Positions 1-12,029 of a stretch of 64,000 bases of DNA are shown here, one piece after another. Both the position numbers and the translations under genes were made by a program. The notes beneath the pieces are model-generated. The model worked only from the letters and a program-made list of their open reading frames with translations. It made no database searches and was not told where the DNA came from. Origin of the DNA: Rhodamnia argentea (Eukaryota; Streptophyta; Magnoliopsida; Myrtales; Myrtaceae). Location of the stretch: assembly GCF_020921035.1 (NCBI RefSeq), contig NC_063153.1:12834001-12898000 (forward strand), in the 5' to 3' direction. The stretch's first letter is position 1. Every line of letters starts with the position of its first letter.

Positions 1-3000
1 ACGTCAAGACCGGTCGGCCAAATAGACTGAATTGACACAATTACAATAAGTTTAAGACTTCTTCAGCAATTTTCCTCAAGATTTTTAGAGGTTCAACTTG
101 GGTGTGCCTAGTCCTCTCTTCCAGCTCAATTAGCCAAAGTAGGCTGAACTCCATTTGTCACACCAAGAGTACAAATATCGCTTCGTTACAAGTAGAGAAC
201 TTGCTGCTGTGTAGAACGTGACTTACTTCTATAGCAAATCGCTTATAGACGAAGTCATACCTTGTACTCAAAATAAAATAGATTCTCCCTTCAAACTATA
301 AACCCTACCTTTGTGTGAGCACAAAGAGTCCTTCGTACACACTTTACCTGTCACATAGACACATGCCTTAACTCCGAAGCTCCGTTTTTTATTTCGTGCA
401 GAATGTGACATTTTATGAAAAATGTTTTCCAAAAAGTCATTTTTTTCCGGAAAGATGACAACGTTTTTCGGTATTTGCTTAAGACCCGAACATGAAGTGA
501 AAAATATTTTCCGTCGTTTGGTCAAATTTGATTTTCCTAAATAGACATGGACTATTCGAGCTATAGTTGCTTGCGCATGGGTAGCCAAGTAACTTAGCAC
601 GGGTGCCGGAAGGACCAAATTGACTAGTTATGAAAAGGTTTAGGATTCAATGGCATAACTACAAGATTTATGACTGAAATTGGCCAACGTACAATAAGTT
701 TAGAATTTTTCGGACAATTCTCCCTAAAAAGCAACGTGTAGTTAAGCTGTTGGTAGACCCAGAGAGCAAGCAAAGACATTACATGTTCTAATACGACTGC
801 GCACAATTTGCATAAATTTCAATGGGGAACAAAAACTCTCTCGTTCCATCTTTTGACTTGTTACTTCAAGCCAATTTTAGCACACTGAAGTGCGCATGCG
901 CCGACGAATTCCAACCAAAGATAAGTCGTTATGGTCGGCGAAAGAGGAAGCTTGTTCCCGTACGTCGGGGGCAAGAGAGACTGGTCCAAAGTCGAAGAGT
1001 CTCTTCCATTTGATGGGATGGCTTTGCGTGCTTTGAATGAACTCTGCAAAATATTCTTTTCTTTGAATGACAACTGAGGGATAAGCGTGAGCCGTGGGAG
1101 ATCAACAAGCACGAAAGCTAAGTTTGCATTACAGTATTTGAACCGATTCGAAGTCTGAGCGATACTCATGCGGTTTCTAGAGCACGTTCGCGTCCTCCCC
1201 AGACTAATTGAATTGTTAAATGTCAAAAGTTGATTGATTCTTTCTCTTCATTGGCTTGAAGATGAGGAAGAGATGCAACCTAGAGGAAATTCGATTGCTT
1301 GACCCAAAAAATAAAGAAGAAGAGGAGAAAATTGCGAAGGCATAGTAGACCCGATCATGGGTTTGGGAGTCCGTTAGGTCCACTCAGGCTCGCCCAATCC
1401 CACCGAATTGAAATACGTTTTAGGAGAATTTTAGGAGAACTTAGGGAAGAATGTTCCTTTTCGATTAGGCTCGATCGTTCCGTGGAGAAAGAGTGATAAA
1501 TTTTTTTTTTTGTAGTATGGCAGGGCTTCATCTTGAATTCTTAGGCTTAGTACTGAGTTCGGCCCGTCCATTGATCAGTTATAATGCAAACACCGCTCCG
1601 CTTTCCGTTTAATTTTGACTTTTTTTGTCTATTTTTTAAGTAAGACTATAGTTATTGACTTTTCTTTCGGAACGTTAATTTTTATTCACCAATGAATACA
1701 TAATACAAAATTTATATGAAAATCTACATATGAAAAGTAAAAGTGCAACAATGTATGCAGCTAAGACATCCTAACAGATTGGTAGACTATACTCTTGATA
1801 GTGAAATATCGATTGCTTATCGAGCCATGTAAATTGCAAGGATACTCCATTTGTTTCCAAAGATTTCAATATTCTGGACTAAATAAAAGTCAAATTGTGC
1901 CAAATCCGCAGGAGTTTGAAAAAAGTAAAAAAAAAAAAAAAGGGTATAAGTTATTGAATTCCCCCAAGTATTGTCGTGTAGTCAACTCTTCTAACTCGCT
2001 TTTATGCAGCCAAATTCATTCGCGGCCAGGCCAGGGCCAGCCATTACTTGATCCATCAAATCGGTTTCTTTTTGCGGGAAGATCCATTGAACAGTTCAAA
2101 TGACAAAATTTGCACGTACGGCTAAATATGACACAAAAAAAGTGGCATCAACACATTGCCCGAGCTTTTCTGCACGGGAGATCTCGGGAAGAACCCAAGA
2201 GCAACAAGCATATTTACCGTTCAAGAAATGTCGAGCAGCTTTCCTTATAAGCTCTCCGGTTGCAAGAGCTTTTCCGTAAAGCCCGCATGACCGAAACGTG
2301 GAGGCGCACCGGCGATAGGTCGGGGTTGACCTTGGCGGCCGAGGGGTGGCCGGCCGATTTCTAAAGGCTACTGTAAGTCGCCGAAAAATGTAAATCTACT
2401 GAAGTTCCGGAGAGATTGCCAAAGGCTATATTAAAGTTGCAGCATCCCTTTTTCACGATCATACCGCTCTTGAGAAACTGTACTTAGACTCTCCAACTGT
2501 TGTCGAGCATCGAAACATTCACAACGTGCCATGGGGACGGGCTTAAGCAGGGGTTTCGTGGTTGGTTCGAACTAAAAAGGACCGATAACACATGATTTGT
2601 TGTATGTGCCGCGTGCATAAATCCAATCATGAAATATCAGAAAGATGCAATAAGACAAATCAGATGCAAGACGTGACGATGACATGGCAATACTCATGTG
2701 CAACATAACATGGCAAATTAGATGCAGGGCATAACAATGAGATGGCATAATATGACAATAGTCACATACAGCTTGGCACGGCAAATCACTTGCAAAGCAT
2801 AATAAGGAAATGACATGACATGACAATAATCACACGCGACATGACATGACAAATCCGATGCCAGAAATGACAACGAGATGACATGATATGGCTATAATCG
2901 CATGCAGAATGACACATGGGAAATCTTACGCAAGAGATAATTATGAGACGATATAATATGACAATAATCACCTGCGGGGCACGCCAAATTTAATGCAAAA

Positions 3001-3570
3001 TATAAGGGTGAAAGGACGTGACATGTCAAAATGTAAAGTCATTACGATTGCAATTAACATGCATGATTAGCGGTGGCTTTTCGGCAGTAGACGACACATC
3101 ATAGAGCTCAAGATCTCATTTCGACGATGCGACGGCCTAACAACATGCATTTCACCGATTCAAATGGGCATCATAACGACATGTGCATATCTTATCGTTC
3201 TGAACAGAGATTACGATACACTTTGGCATGCGTTCCTACATAAATTTCAAGATGAGGGAGAACTTACCTCGAAAGCGCGGGCTGCTGATACAAAAGGACA
3301 AGCGAAAAACAAGAGAAATGTAAAAACCAGACCCAGTTTCGAGACAAATTCCAGAACACGCGATCAAGATTAGATTCACCACCAGGGGCCCATGACTTTG
3401 CAGAAATGTAAGGTATTCATAGAGATTTCGAGATTCCTCAACGTGAGGCGCGTGTAGCCTCAATCTTTCCGAACCCCGTATAATTAGCTAACATCCGATT
3501 TGCATGATTTTTGCGCGGTTGGAGTGCTCGTGTCGAGAGCTTTCCGACGAGCCCAATATTATCGGGTAAA
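1..3570. other. Gene-free, repeat-rich stretch
   Basis: No open frame here resembles a known protein. The first 110 bases and about 620-735 hold pieces of the recurring motif in which 'tttaggactgaattgaca' alternates with 'caatt(g/a)caa'; these look like right-hand ends of the inverted-repeat family annotated at 3572-4520. Bases about 370-540 are rich in 'ttttcc' and 'gaaaa' words, like the Tourist-like element at 61155. A degenerate tandem array at 2659-3030 is listed separately. Confidence 0.5.
2659..3030. repeat. Degenerate tandem repeat, period about 55-70 bases, six units
   Basis: Six units begin with 'aaat' plus a variant of 'cagatgca' near 2659, 2714, 2784, 2851, 2920 and 2986. Each carries 'gacatgac' or 'gacaatg' words and a 'caataatcaca' variant. 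The units are strongly diverged, so this is an old minisatellite. Similar 'atgacatg' words recur at about 14740-15180 without clear periodicity. Confidence 0.55.
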
Positions 3571-3571
3571 A

Positions 3572-4520
3572 TCGGGGAACATTTTCAAAAAAGTCCTAAA
3601 CCTATAGCATTTTTGCCAATTTAATTTTAAACTTTTTGCATTTGTGCCAATTCAGTTCTAAATCATTTGCGTTTTTGTCAATTCAATCCATTCGGCGCCG
3701 ACGTATTTTTATTAATATTTTAATAATTTTCAAGTTATTTTTTTGTTTTTAATTTTTTTTCTTTTATTTTATTTCCTTTTTTTTTTCTCCTTTCTTATTC
3801 CTCCGGTCGGTCGTCGGTGGCGACTAGCCAGAGGCTAGGTTGGCGAGGCGCGACCTCTCCCGGATCCGGGACAGGTGAGGCTCGCTCTTGCCATGGATTG
3901 TAAAGCTCGCCCTTGCCAAGGCGAAGAGCGAGGATTGGATGCGCAAAGATTTGAGGTCATGGCTTCATCCTCAAGATTGGGCGAGGCTCGTCCGCAAGTG
4001 ACCTCTCCCGGGTCTTTTGCCCGGACTTTCGCGGGTTTTCGTCTTCCACTACCTTTGTTGGTTGGTCTCCGCCCATATCCGGCCTTGCCATGGCCGCTCG
4101 ACCTCGCTCGGGCCGGATCCGGGCAAGGTTGCGCCTCACCATGGCCGGCCTTGCGGGCCTAGCCTCGGCCGATCATTATCGGCCACGGGCCGGAGGATGA
4201 AGAAAGGAGAAAAAAAGAAAAAAGAAAATAAAAATAATTTAAATATTTAAATATTAATAAACAAAATTTCATGTCAGAGCGGACGTCCACATTAGCGCCG
4301 GCCGGCATCCATATCACCGCCGGCCGGCCAAAGTTGATTGGATGGATTGAATTGACAAAAATACAAAAGGTTCAAGATTGAATTGACACAAAAAAATGGT
4401 TTATAATTGAATTATCACAATTGCAAAATGTTTACGACTGAATTGAAAAAATTAAAAGGTTTATGATTGAATTGGCAAAAATGCAATAGGTTTAGGACTT
4501 TTTTGACAAGTTTTCTCAAA
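3572..4520. mobile_element. Long terminal-inverted-repeat element (GGGAAAATTGTC family), complete
   Basis: The left end reads 'tcaaaaaagtcctaaacc' followed by alternating 'tttgccaattt' and 'agttctaaa' words. The right end (about 4340-4520) is the reverse complement, with 'ggtttaggacttttttga'. Each arm is about 100-180 bases and is itself a run of diverged subrepeats of about 35 bases. The core (about 3800-4330) is GC-rich, with 'gccggccgg' and 'ggcgagg' words. No transposase is visible, so it is non-autonomous. Relatives here are at 8798, 18575, 58655 and 62925. The 18575 copy has a diverged 9-base flanking duplication, which points to a Mutator-like origin. Confidence 0.65.
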
Positions 4521-4537
4521 AGCAAAGCATCTTCTAT

Positions 4538-5190
4538 ATGTACACTTGCTCTGGCCGAATTCAACAGTATTTCCTCACGTGGAACAGCAAAAGAAATACG
4601 GGATTGATTCTGAAGTCACTTATGATGAAACTAGGCGCATCAAGATTGGCCTGCTCCATTACAAATATGAATAGATCAAGATGGAGCCACGTCAAAGCAT
4701 CAAGGACACGTTCACTCGTCTGCCGCTTTTGGTATGACTATGCCAGACAACGAATTCACAACAGGGAACTTTGACAGATGATAGGAAGGTGCAAAGGAGT
4801 TTCGATGCGTGAAGGCAACAATCTCAGTAGTATGACCTTGGAAGAGGTTATTGCCTCTTCGACGTCCTAGGAAGTGGAGAATGAAAGTGAGCCCGGCAGG
4901 AAAAAGAAGAGATCAATCACCTTAAAAGTCGATGATAGTACCCAGGAAGAATCTCCAAGCACGTACGAAGAGGACAAAGAAGACGTGGCCACGCTTACTC
5001 CCAACTTGAAAAGAAAAAGATTCCTAAGGAAGAGGGAATCACAAAAGCATGATGGCTGAACTAGAAGCACACTAAAAATATGAGGAGAAGAACTACCTGA
5101 CGTGCTTTGAGTGTCATCAACCTGGCCGTGTGAAATCCGAATGCCCATTACTCGAGAATGCTCAACTCGGAGTTGAAGAAAGCTGATAAG
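4538..5190 (+). pseudogene. Ty1/Copia retrotransposon gag fragment, degraded
   Basis: Translated piecewise, this segment follows the UBN2-type gag of plant Copia elements. A stretch with D-Y-A-R-Q and N-R-E-L (about 4725-4770) matches the usual 'DYARQL..EFTNREL' region, followed by a 'TLEEV' helix, then an acidic/lysine-rich segment (4874-5059) ending in 'RKRFLRK'. Near 5101-5145 is a zinc knuckle with pattern C-x2-C-x9-C where the histidine is replaced by arginine (C-F-E-C-H-Q-P-G-R-V-K-S-E-C). Stops and frameshifts separate the pieces. No protease, integrase or reverse transcriptase follows, so this is a relic. Confidence 0.6.
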
Positions 5191-5636
5191 AATTTGTTTA
5201 GCGGAAAGCGAATGGTTGGAGAACGGTTTCCTAAAATTGATTGCTTTTATTGCTTAAAAAAAAAGAACGAACGTGAAATCTTTTGATCATCTGTGAAAAT
5301 TTAGACATAAAATTGTTGTCGACAATGAAAACATTACCCATTGGCTAATTATTTCAAGTGATACAAGCCATTATTTCAAGGAAAATGTTTTTCAAATCAT
5401 CAATTTTACGCGAAACAAATGGAGGAAAAAAGTGAAGTGACGTTCACATCGTACTCGATCGATGGGCGGGCCGGACTTGGCACCAAGTCGAAAAGTCCTA
5501 GACCATGCAATGCAATGATCGGGCCTAATCGAGCCGAAGTCTAAGAAGGAATATTCCTGCCTAGGGTTGCCTAAAACGCGTTTCGGTCAGATGGGCCTGG
5601 GGCGAGCCTCAGTGGGCCCAATGGACTCCCAAGCCC

Positions 5637-5956
5637 ATGATCTGGTCTGATATGCATTTTGCAGTTTTTCAGAAGCAATCAACTTTGTTCAATGCACGTG
5701 GCGTGTGACTTCTGACTCGTACTTTGTAACAGTCGATCATCACCTTGGTAAGCTATTGCCTCATCATCTCTTGCCACAAAGAACGAAAAGACCAAAAATG
5801 ATCTGGTCTAATATGCATTTTGCAGTTTTTCTGAAGCAATTAACCTTGTTCAATGCACGTCCACCCCCCCATGTGACTTCTGGCTCGTACTTCGTGCCAG
5901 TCGATCATCGCCTTGGTAAACTATTGCCTCATCATCTCTTGCCACAAAGAACGAAA
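5637..5956. repeat. 161-base tandem duplication
   Basis: Two head-to-tail copies, 5637-5797 and 5798-5956. Both start at 'atgatctggtct' and end at 'gccacaaagaacgaaa'. They differ at scattered positions and by a short C-run insertion in the second copy. The frame through both copies is open (5705-6127) but resembles no protein family I know, so I treat it as non-coding. Confidence 0.8.
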
Positions 5957-5959
5957 GCA

Positions 5960-8797
5960 AGCTCTCGGTTTGGCAGAATAAAATCACAAATCTTGTTGAA
6001 TTCATCTACGCATGCACGCACGACATGCATTTCATGTTTATTTCGATCAAATTCTTCGACAAGGACATTTGTGCTAAAGAATTCCACAAGATCACGTGCT
6101 TTTTTCTCACGAGGAAACAGAAGGTAGTCGATAAAATCCGCTTAGAAGTAATGAGTCAAAAGATGGAACGAGAGAGTTTTTGTTCTACCCGAAACTTATA
6201 TTAAATTCTGCTATATTGGAATCATGCGCCGTCGTATTTGAAAAGATAATGTCCTCATTGGGTCTACAATAGGTTTATTACACGTTGAACGCTAATGCCA
6301 TTCAAACATGCAACTCGAGGCATATACGATACCTATTTGCTACACAGACTGTCAACGCTTATAGCTACTTACTAGGCAAAGGAACCTGTTGGGAAAACTC
6401 TTTCTATTTTTTTCATGATGACAAAGTAATCAAAGGCTACCAATACATATATTTGTTGTGTAGAACCAGTTGATGAATGCACAAGCTAATACCCAGAAAC
6501 AATCCTAACCGGGTTGTCTAAAAGCCACAAGTGTTCTACCTCTACTAAAGGTGAACAAGGTATTGGAAGTAAAATGTGTCTAAAGTCGGATGAACCTAAG
6601 TAGAAGTCGAACAAGCTGTAGAACGAGGGTATAGTTGAAGCTTGGATGGACTAGTGGAAGGTAAGTAGCTTGGTAGAACCTAAAGACGTCAATATGTTTG
6701 GAAGGACTAGAGAATAAAAGGTGAACAGTAGGTTTCAGGATTGCTGAAGATATTGGCGGAAATCTGAAACTTTGATTCTCTCCGTCTTTGAACATTCTCG
6801 TCCTCCTAATTGTGAAATATCGTTTATTATCTGATTTATATTCTCTGTAATGGTTGGTTGGTTGTGGGTTTTGTTATCTGGAACAGAAAGGGTTTATAGT
6901 GTTAGAAGAACTCGTGTCTGGTAGAGTTACCTACGGAATCTCAAGTAGAAGTGGCACTCTTTATTATTTGTAATTTCCAAAGATGACGAGCGAATTCCAA
7001 CTCGATTCGTATCGTTAGCCTAGGAGAGTGGGTGTACGTACATCAATTTGTGAATTCTTCTAACTCTCAAGCTTTTTCATCATTATTGAAGCATTTGCTT
7101 CTACTAGATTTTGATGATTGAAATAATTACGATCTACGATAAATTGCTATTTATGGTTATTGATCCCCTGAAAATTTCACTTTAATTACAATTTACTATA
7201 CATTCTTATGCGCAATGACTATTTTATTTGATTGTTTCGTGGACTTTGACCCCACCAAAAAAAGTGAGACTACAAGCTTGAGCTCATTATAACTGTAAAC
7301 TTTATGTTGTGATAGACAAAGATTTAGGGCGCGTTTGTTTCAACGAAAGTATTTTTCAAGAATTAATTTTTCGGACTTTTTCACGTTTAGTTCACTGAAA
7401 AAGAAAAATTCATGCACAAAACTAGAAAGGTGAATTCTTAAATCTAAAGAGGTGAAAACACTTTTCGAAACTACTCATCTCTAATATTTTAATATTTTAT
7501 ATTTTTAACAAATAATTTTAAAACTTATTTCTATATTATCTTCTTTTTCTTTTTATTTTGCCTCTCGCTTGTCACTAGGCCTCGGCGATGGCCGATCGGC
7601 CCATGGCCGCTGCGGGCTGGTCACGGTGGAGGACGTCGCAGGTAACCACCTTTAGGAAGTTATTTGATTATTTGAATTCCAAAGGTTATAACCGCTTGTA
7701 GGGAATTATAAGTACCCCAAGTGTGCTCTTTGTAAAAGCCTCTTCAATTAATGATAGAACTCAATGTTCTTTACTGTTATCTTTACTTTTCGCAATTTAT
7801 CTTTTCCAGAACTTTACATTCACGTACCTTTCAATTCCCACACTTTAGTCATAGTTTTGGGTACTTCGTCAACGATTAAATTCCGGCATTGTTATCTCTC
7901 TATCATTGCATTTTGTCGTCGATTAAATTTTGACACAATGTTTTCTATCTTCGTCGTTGATTAAATTCCAACGAAGCGTGTCCATTCCTTGTGATTCATT
8001 GAGACTCCTGTTCAGAATCGCCACGGAACTCGTCCCGTCTTAATATAAATTAAAGGATCAACTTTGGTGAAAGATATTTCATTGATTTGTACACCTTTCG
8101 GCAAAACACCAAACTGAGACTAACAACAACAACAACATAGAGGGGGTGCATAGATCATAAAGAAATTTAAAGTTTTCGCAAGACACTTGCAATTGGTTGT
8201 CGGTTGATGTAAACCGAGATTAATAAGGTCGGATGCCTCTATCCAACAGATAAGTAAAACGAATCCGAGAGATAGAAGACTTTCCGAATAATTTATAGTG
8301 GTTCAGTTTATAATCAAGCCTACATCGACTCTCCTAAACTAATAGTCACGAAATATGCTGAATTTCATTGGAAATGTTCGAGAGGTTATGGATAGACGGA
8401 GATGTTGCTTTGGCTCAAAGCTAGTAGATAACTCTAACAATACACAATCACCTCTATTAAACTTTGACACTCTATGAGTACTGCTTACAATAAGCAAGAA
8501 AGCATTATAGAGAGGATCAGCATTGCAAGCAGATACACTTTGTGAGCACGAGAGGAAATCAGGAAGAATGAACAAGAGTGTAGAATGACTGTCCCGATTC
8601 CTCCAAGTCCTTCAGCATGCTTTGAGTCTCTTTTATGTGACTTTCAATCTTAAAAGTAGCAACTGGACGTTCCTTAAGATGGTCAAAGGACCGTTGCACA
8701 CGAAAGCACAATCGCCAGCTTGCAGTTTGCCCATGCAGTCTCCTTAAAGCCTCAGCCTGCAATGGATCTCGGATCCTTGATTTTGCAATTTCACCGG
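5960..8797. other. Gene-free stretch with possible LTR-derived sequence
   Basis: About 6390-7260 has the look of a plant Copia long terminal repeat: it begins near 'tgttgggaaaactc', continues with 'tgatgacaaagtaatc', and about 700 bases later has a poly-T/AT-rich region. I could not find a matching second repeat, a primer-binding site or a target duplication. At 7329 'ttagggcgcgtttgtttc' looks like a lone left end of a Tourist-like element. The rest shows nothing I can name. Confidence 0.3.
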
Positions 8798-9395
8798 GAA
8801 AATTGTCAAAAAAGTCCTAAAGCTATTGCGTTTTTGCTAATTTAGTCCTAAATCTTTTGATTTTGCCAATTTAGTCCTATGCTTTTTGTATTTGTGCCAA
8901 TTCAGTCCTAAGCCTTTTTTTTTATATTAATTCAGTCCATCCGGCCAATTTTGGCTGACTGGGGGTGGCATGGATGCCGATCGGCGCCGACGTATAAATT
9001 TTTATTATAATTTTAGTATTTTTCAAGTTATTTTTTTTTTTCCTTTTTTTTCTTCTTCTCTTTCCTTTTTTTCCCTCCTTTCTTCTTCCTCCATTCGGTT
9101 GCCAATGGCAACCGGCTAGAAGTTAGGCTGGCGAGGTTGACCTTGCCGACCATTGGAGGGGTTGAACCTCATCGATGCTGGCCTTGGCGAGGCACGGCCT
9201 CGCCTAGATCTGGCTTGGGCGAGGCCGGTCAGCCATGGCGGCCTCGCCATGGATGGCGAGGCATGACCTTGCTCGGATCTTGCCTAGGCGAGGTTAGCCA
9301 GCTATGGCGAGCCTCACCCTTGTTGAGATGAGCCTTGCCTAGCCATGGCGAGGCCAGATTTGGGCGGGCACCAACCAATGAAGGCAGCATAAGAT
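8798..9395. mobile_element. Truncated member of the GGGAAAATTGTC inverted-repeat family
   Basis: The left arm is clear from 8798: 'gggaaaattgtc' then 'aaaaaagtcctaaa', with 'gccaatttagtccta' subrepeats to about 8930. A GC-rich core follows (9070-9370) with repeated 'ggcgagg' and 'gccatgg' words, as in the complete element at 3572. No inverted right arm is visible before 9700, so the right end appears lost. Confidence 0.55.
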
Positions 9396-9690
9396 CAAAA
9401 CCTGCAAAAATATTAAGATACGCATATGCATGGATAATGTGATTGGCCGGTTACACTGTTGAACAAGAATGCTTCAAGTATCCCAAAGAGTCCATACATG
9501 CTCCGAAATGTTAATGATGTCCTACGTATAAACATGCAGAAGTAATCTGTCTAAGAAATTCCACATATTTTGACATCCGAAGGCGGGTGAAAGGGAGAAA
9601 TTTTTTATTTGTTTTGTCAAATGAGGAGATGAATTAATCTAATTTTTGTTGTAGTCTGGCCGCAAGGTCACTGTGTATTTTGCTCACCAA

Positions 9691-10178
9691 TAAGATAAGG
9701 ATAATGCTTAGCTTATCGTCCCACCAAGTTAGACGATGGGACAGTCAACTAATGACCACAAATCTGTTTGTTGAAATTGGATCACTTTGATCCGGTTTCA
9801 TCATTTTGACTCGTCCAATTCCTTTTTTTTTTTTTACTTTTATATGTTTGTATTGTGAGATAAAATTATAAGAGGGTCAACAATAGACTTTAAAGCATAT
9901 TGATTAGGAGATCGTGTGGTAAAAAATATGGAGTCAAAATTTCGACACACCATCACCGCATGTTTTATATAGAGTACTTATTGGTTGGGAGATCGTGTTG
10001 TTAGAAATATGGAGTCAAAATTACCTTTCTATTTTTTGAGTTATTCAGAATTTTTTCACAATTTTGGGAAAAATTTCCACGTAATCTTTCATTAGAACCT
10101 TGATTGTGTGGTCATTAGCTGGCCGTCTCACCGTCCGACTAGGAGGGACGATCAACTTAGCCAGACCCATAAGATAAA
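9691..10178. mobile_element. Inverted-repeat element, probable MITE
   Basis: The left arm (9691-9770) contains 'gcttatcgtcccaccaa' and 'aactaatgaccaca'. The right arm (10107-10178) carries the imperfect reverse complement, with 'tgtggtcattagct' and 'agggacgatcaactta'. Between the arms, a motif of about 45 bases containing 'atatggagtcaaaatt' occurs twice (around 9900-9945 and 9978-10022). No coding capacity. I could not define a target-site duplication, so the superfamily is open. Confidence 0.5.
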
Positions 10179-10617
10179 GACTCACTTTCCATTTGGAATG
10201 GCACAGAAAAGATTATTTATCTCGGAGAGGTCTACTTAAAGATATTCATATGACAAATCTTCCTAAAACTTTTCTTTTTTTTTTTATTTGGCAATAACTC
10301 GTGATCTAATCCCATCATTATTGTGCTACACTTAACAAGTTGATGGCGACTTTGCCATACTTTTGACTCGTCTTTCCAGATTTCAATCATCATCTTCAGA
10401 AGTACTTTGCCATTCACAAGTCAAAATGCTACTCGATATACTCGAGAATGCTACGTGCATCAATTAGTAATTTTCGCGATCACTCTTCCTGAAATTGATG
10501 CGGCAAAGTAAAACAAAGCTGAAGCAAAGTATTTGTCAAACCCAGCAACAAGAAGAAAGCCACGGAGAAGACAATGACTTATTGCTTTCCCATTCCATTA
10601 TTCGGAACGTTCACTTC

Positions 10618-12025
10618 TTATTTATCATGACACCATTCTGGTATAAAAGAAACTGTCAAGGTTCTAAAATCAAACAGGAATCGATGATTTGCCGGTTGAA
10701 ATGATCCAAGTTTACTAGTTGCTCCATCATTTATTGGCATCATTATCAGGCAGAAACTCGAGTTGAAGCGTCGAAACATACTATGTGCACCGAGACGAAG
10801 ATCGGCTCCTTCAAAATGGTATGTCATCTTTGGATATGTATAATTGTCATAGGGCACTTCATAGCACAAGTCGAAATCCCTTGGCTTAGGAGGTCTAGGA
10901 TGCCATTTATATTTCTCAAGGAAAAAATCAGCTGTCTCCTTTCTAACGGCATCATAGGCAGTTTGGACAAGCACAGTTTGGAAGGCTCCCGTGTCCAAAA
11001 TAAACCCACCCGTGTGGTTTGGTTTCATATGAAAAATCGCGGGGTCTATCCCTAGGCGCTTTCCCACCCCACTAATGCCCGTGACACTAACTGCATAACT
11101 AGATGTGTTGGGAAGCAGGAGTGTCGTCCAGGCTGTTCCTCTGATTAGAGCTTCGTCCCCAAAATGTAAGCCTGCATTGGTGCCGGTCGATGAACCCGGT
11201 AGAGGCAGGCAGTAGGACATACGCATTTTAGTCTCATCTTTATAATGAAAAAAGATAGATTGCGGCCCGATGCCTAAGCCTAGAATTCCGGCTATGGTAT
11301 TATTTTCTCCTATCTTTTCCCATGGAAGGTTGTGGTTTTCGAGGCCACAACCGAATGCGGTGTCTGGAAATCTTTTGACAGTTCCTTTGGTTGTCCTCAA
11401 AGCCAAAGGTTTCTAATCCAACCACCCCTCTGCTATGGCAATCAAAGCATTCGGTTCCAGCATAATTTGTTTTAAAAGTGCACTAACTATTCATACATTC
11501 TTTAGGAACACAATGGGTGTCATTGAAAGGTAACGGCTGACCTGACGGCGATTCACTTCTCTTAAAGTTACCTTGCCTAATGTAGAAGCATTCTGCGCAT
11601 CCTTCACATTACATCCATGTAGTGACAGTGCCCATATCCACGACCAAGTAGGGAACACAGGGTTGGGAGCCAACAGTCAAAGAAGTTACAAAGTAACCAA
11701 GGTAATGGATAGTGAGTCGAGATTGTAAGGTATAAGGCTTATATTTGGCTGTTTGCTTCCACTCTACCGAACTCAAAGCAATGGAAGATTCAAGTTGGCG
11801 GACACGAGCATCACATATCTCAGCGATTCTCTTGTATCTTTCCTTGAGGGTAAGGTTTTCTGGAAATAGAGATTTATCAACTCGATCTATTGGGATTAAG
11901 CTGATACTGAAGCCATGGGTTCTGGACCAGATGTTGGTAAGGAAAACGCAAAAAACTAGGAGTGCCACAAGAGACATGTGAAGGAGCCATTTTCTCTTGC
12001 TTTTGCTATCGGTGTATGTATGCAT
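10618..12025 (-). pseudogene. Nepenthesin-type aspartic protease, pseudogene
   Basis: Read on the minus strand, the N-terminal part (12025-11609) has a basic start and a membrane/signal segment, then the first catalytic region as Y-L-V-V-D-M-G, where functional enzymes have D-T-G. Immediately after T-W-M a TAA (11609-11611) stands where relatives have Q before 'CEGC'. The same frame continues with cysteine-rich sequence, meets a TAG (11483-11485), and goes on to 'GVVGLETFGFED'. A frameshift near 11360-11405 then moves to the long C-terminal frame (11406-10618), which has 'PDTAFGCG', 'ILGLG' and the second catalytic region F-I-L-D-T-G-A. The order and spacing match the plant A1B family. Two stops, one frameshift and an altered first catalytic triad make it non-functional as a protease. 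It is apparently intronless. Confidence 0.8.
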
Positions 12026-12029
12026 CTAC

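Noticed and set aside
822..1496. Short open frames rich in R, K and S on both strands
   Set aside because: No start context, codon pattern or family similarity; overlapping frames on opposite strands in repeat-rich DNA.
3875..4250. Open frames rich in A, R, P, G (GC-rich)
   Set aside because: They lie in the GC core of the inverted-repeat element and are low-complexity translations of 'ggcgagg' and 'gccatgg' words.
6390..7260. Complete solo LTR
   Set aside because: The start and some words look LTR-like, but no matching terminal bases or target duplication could be found.
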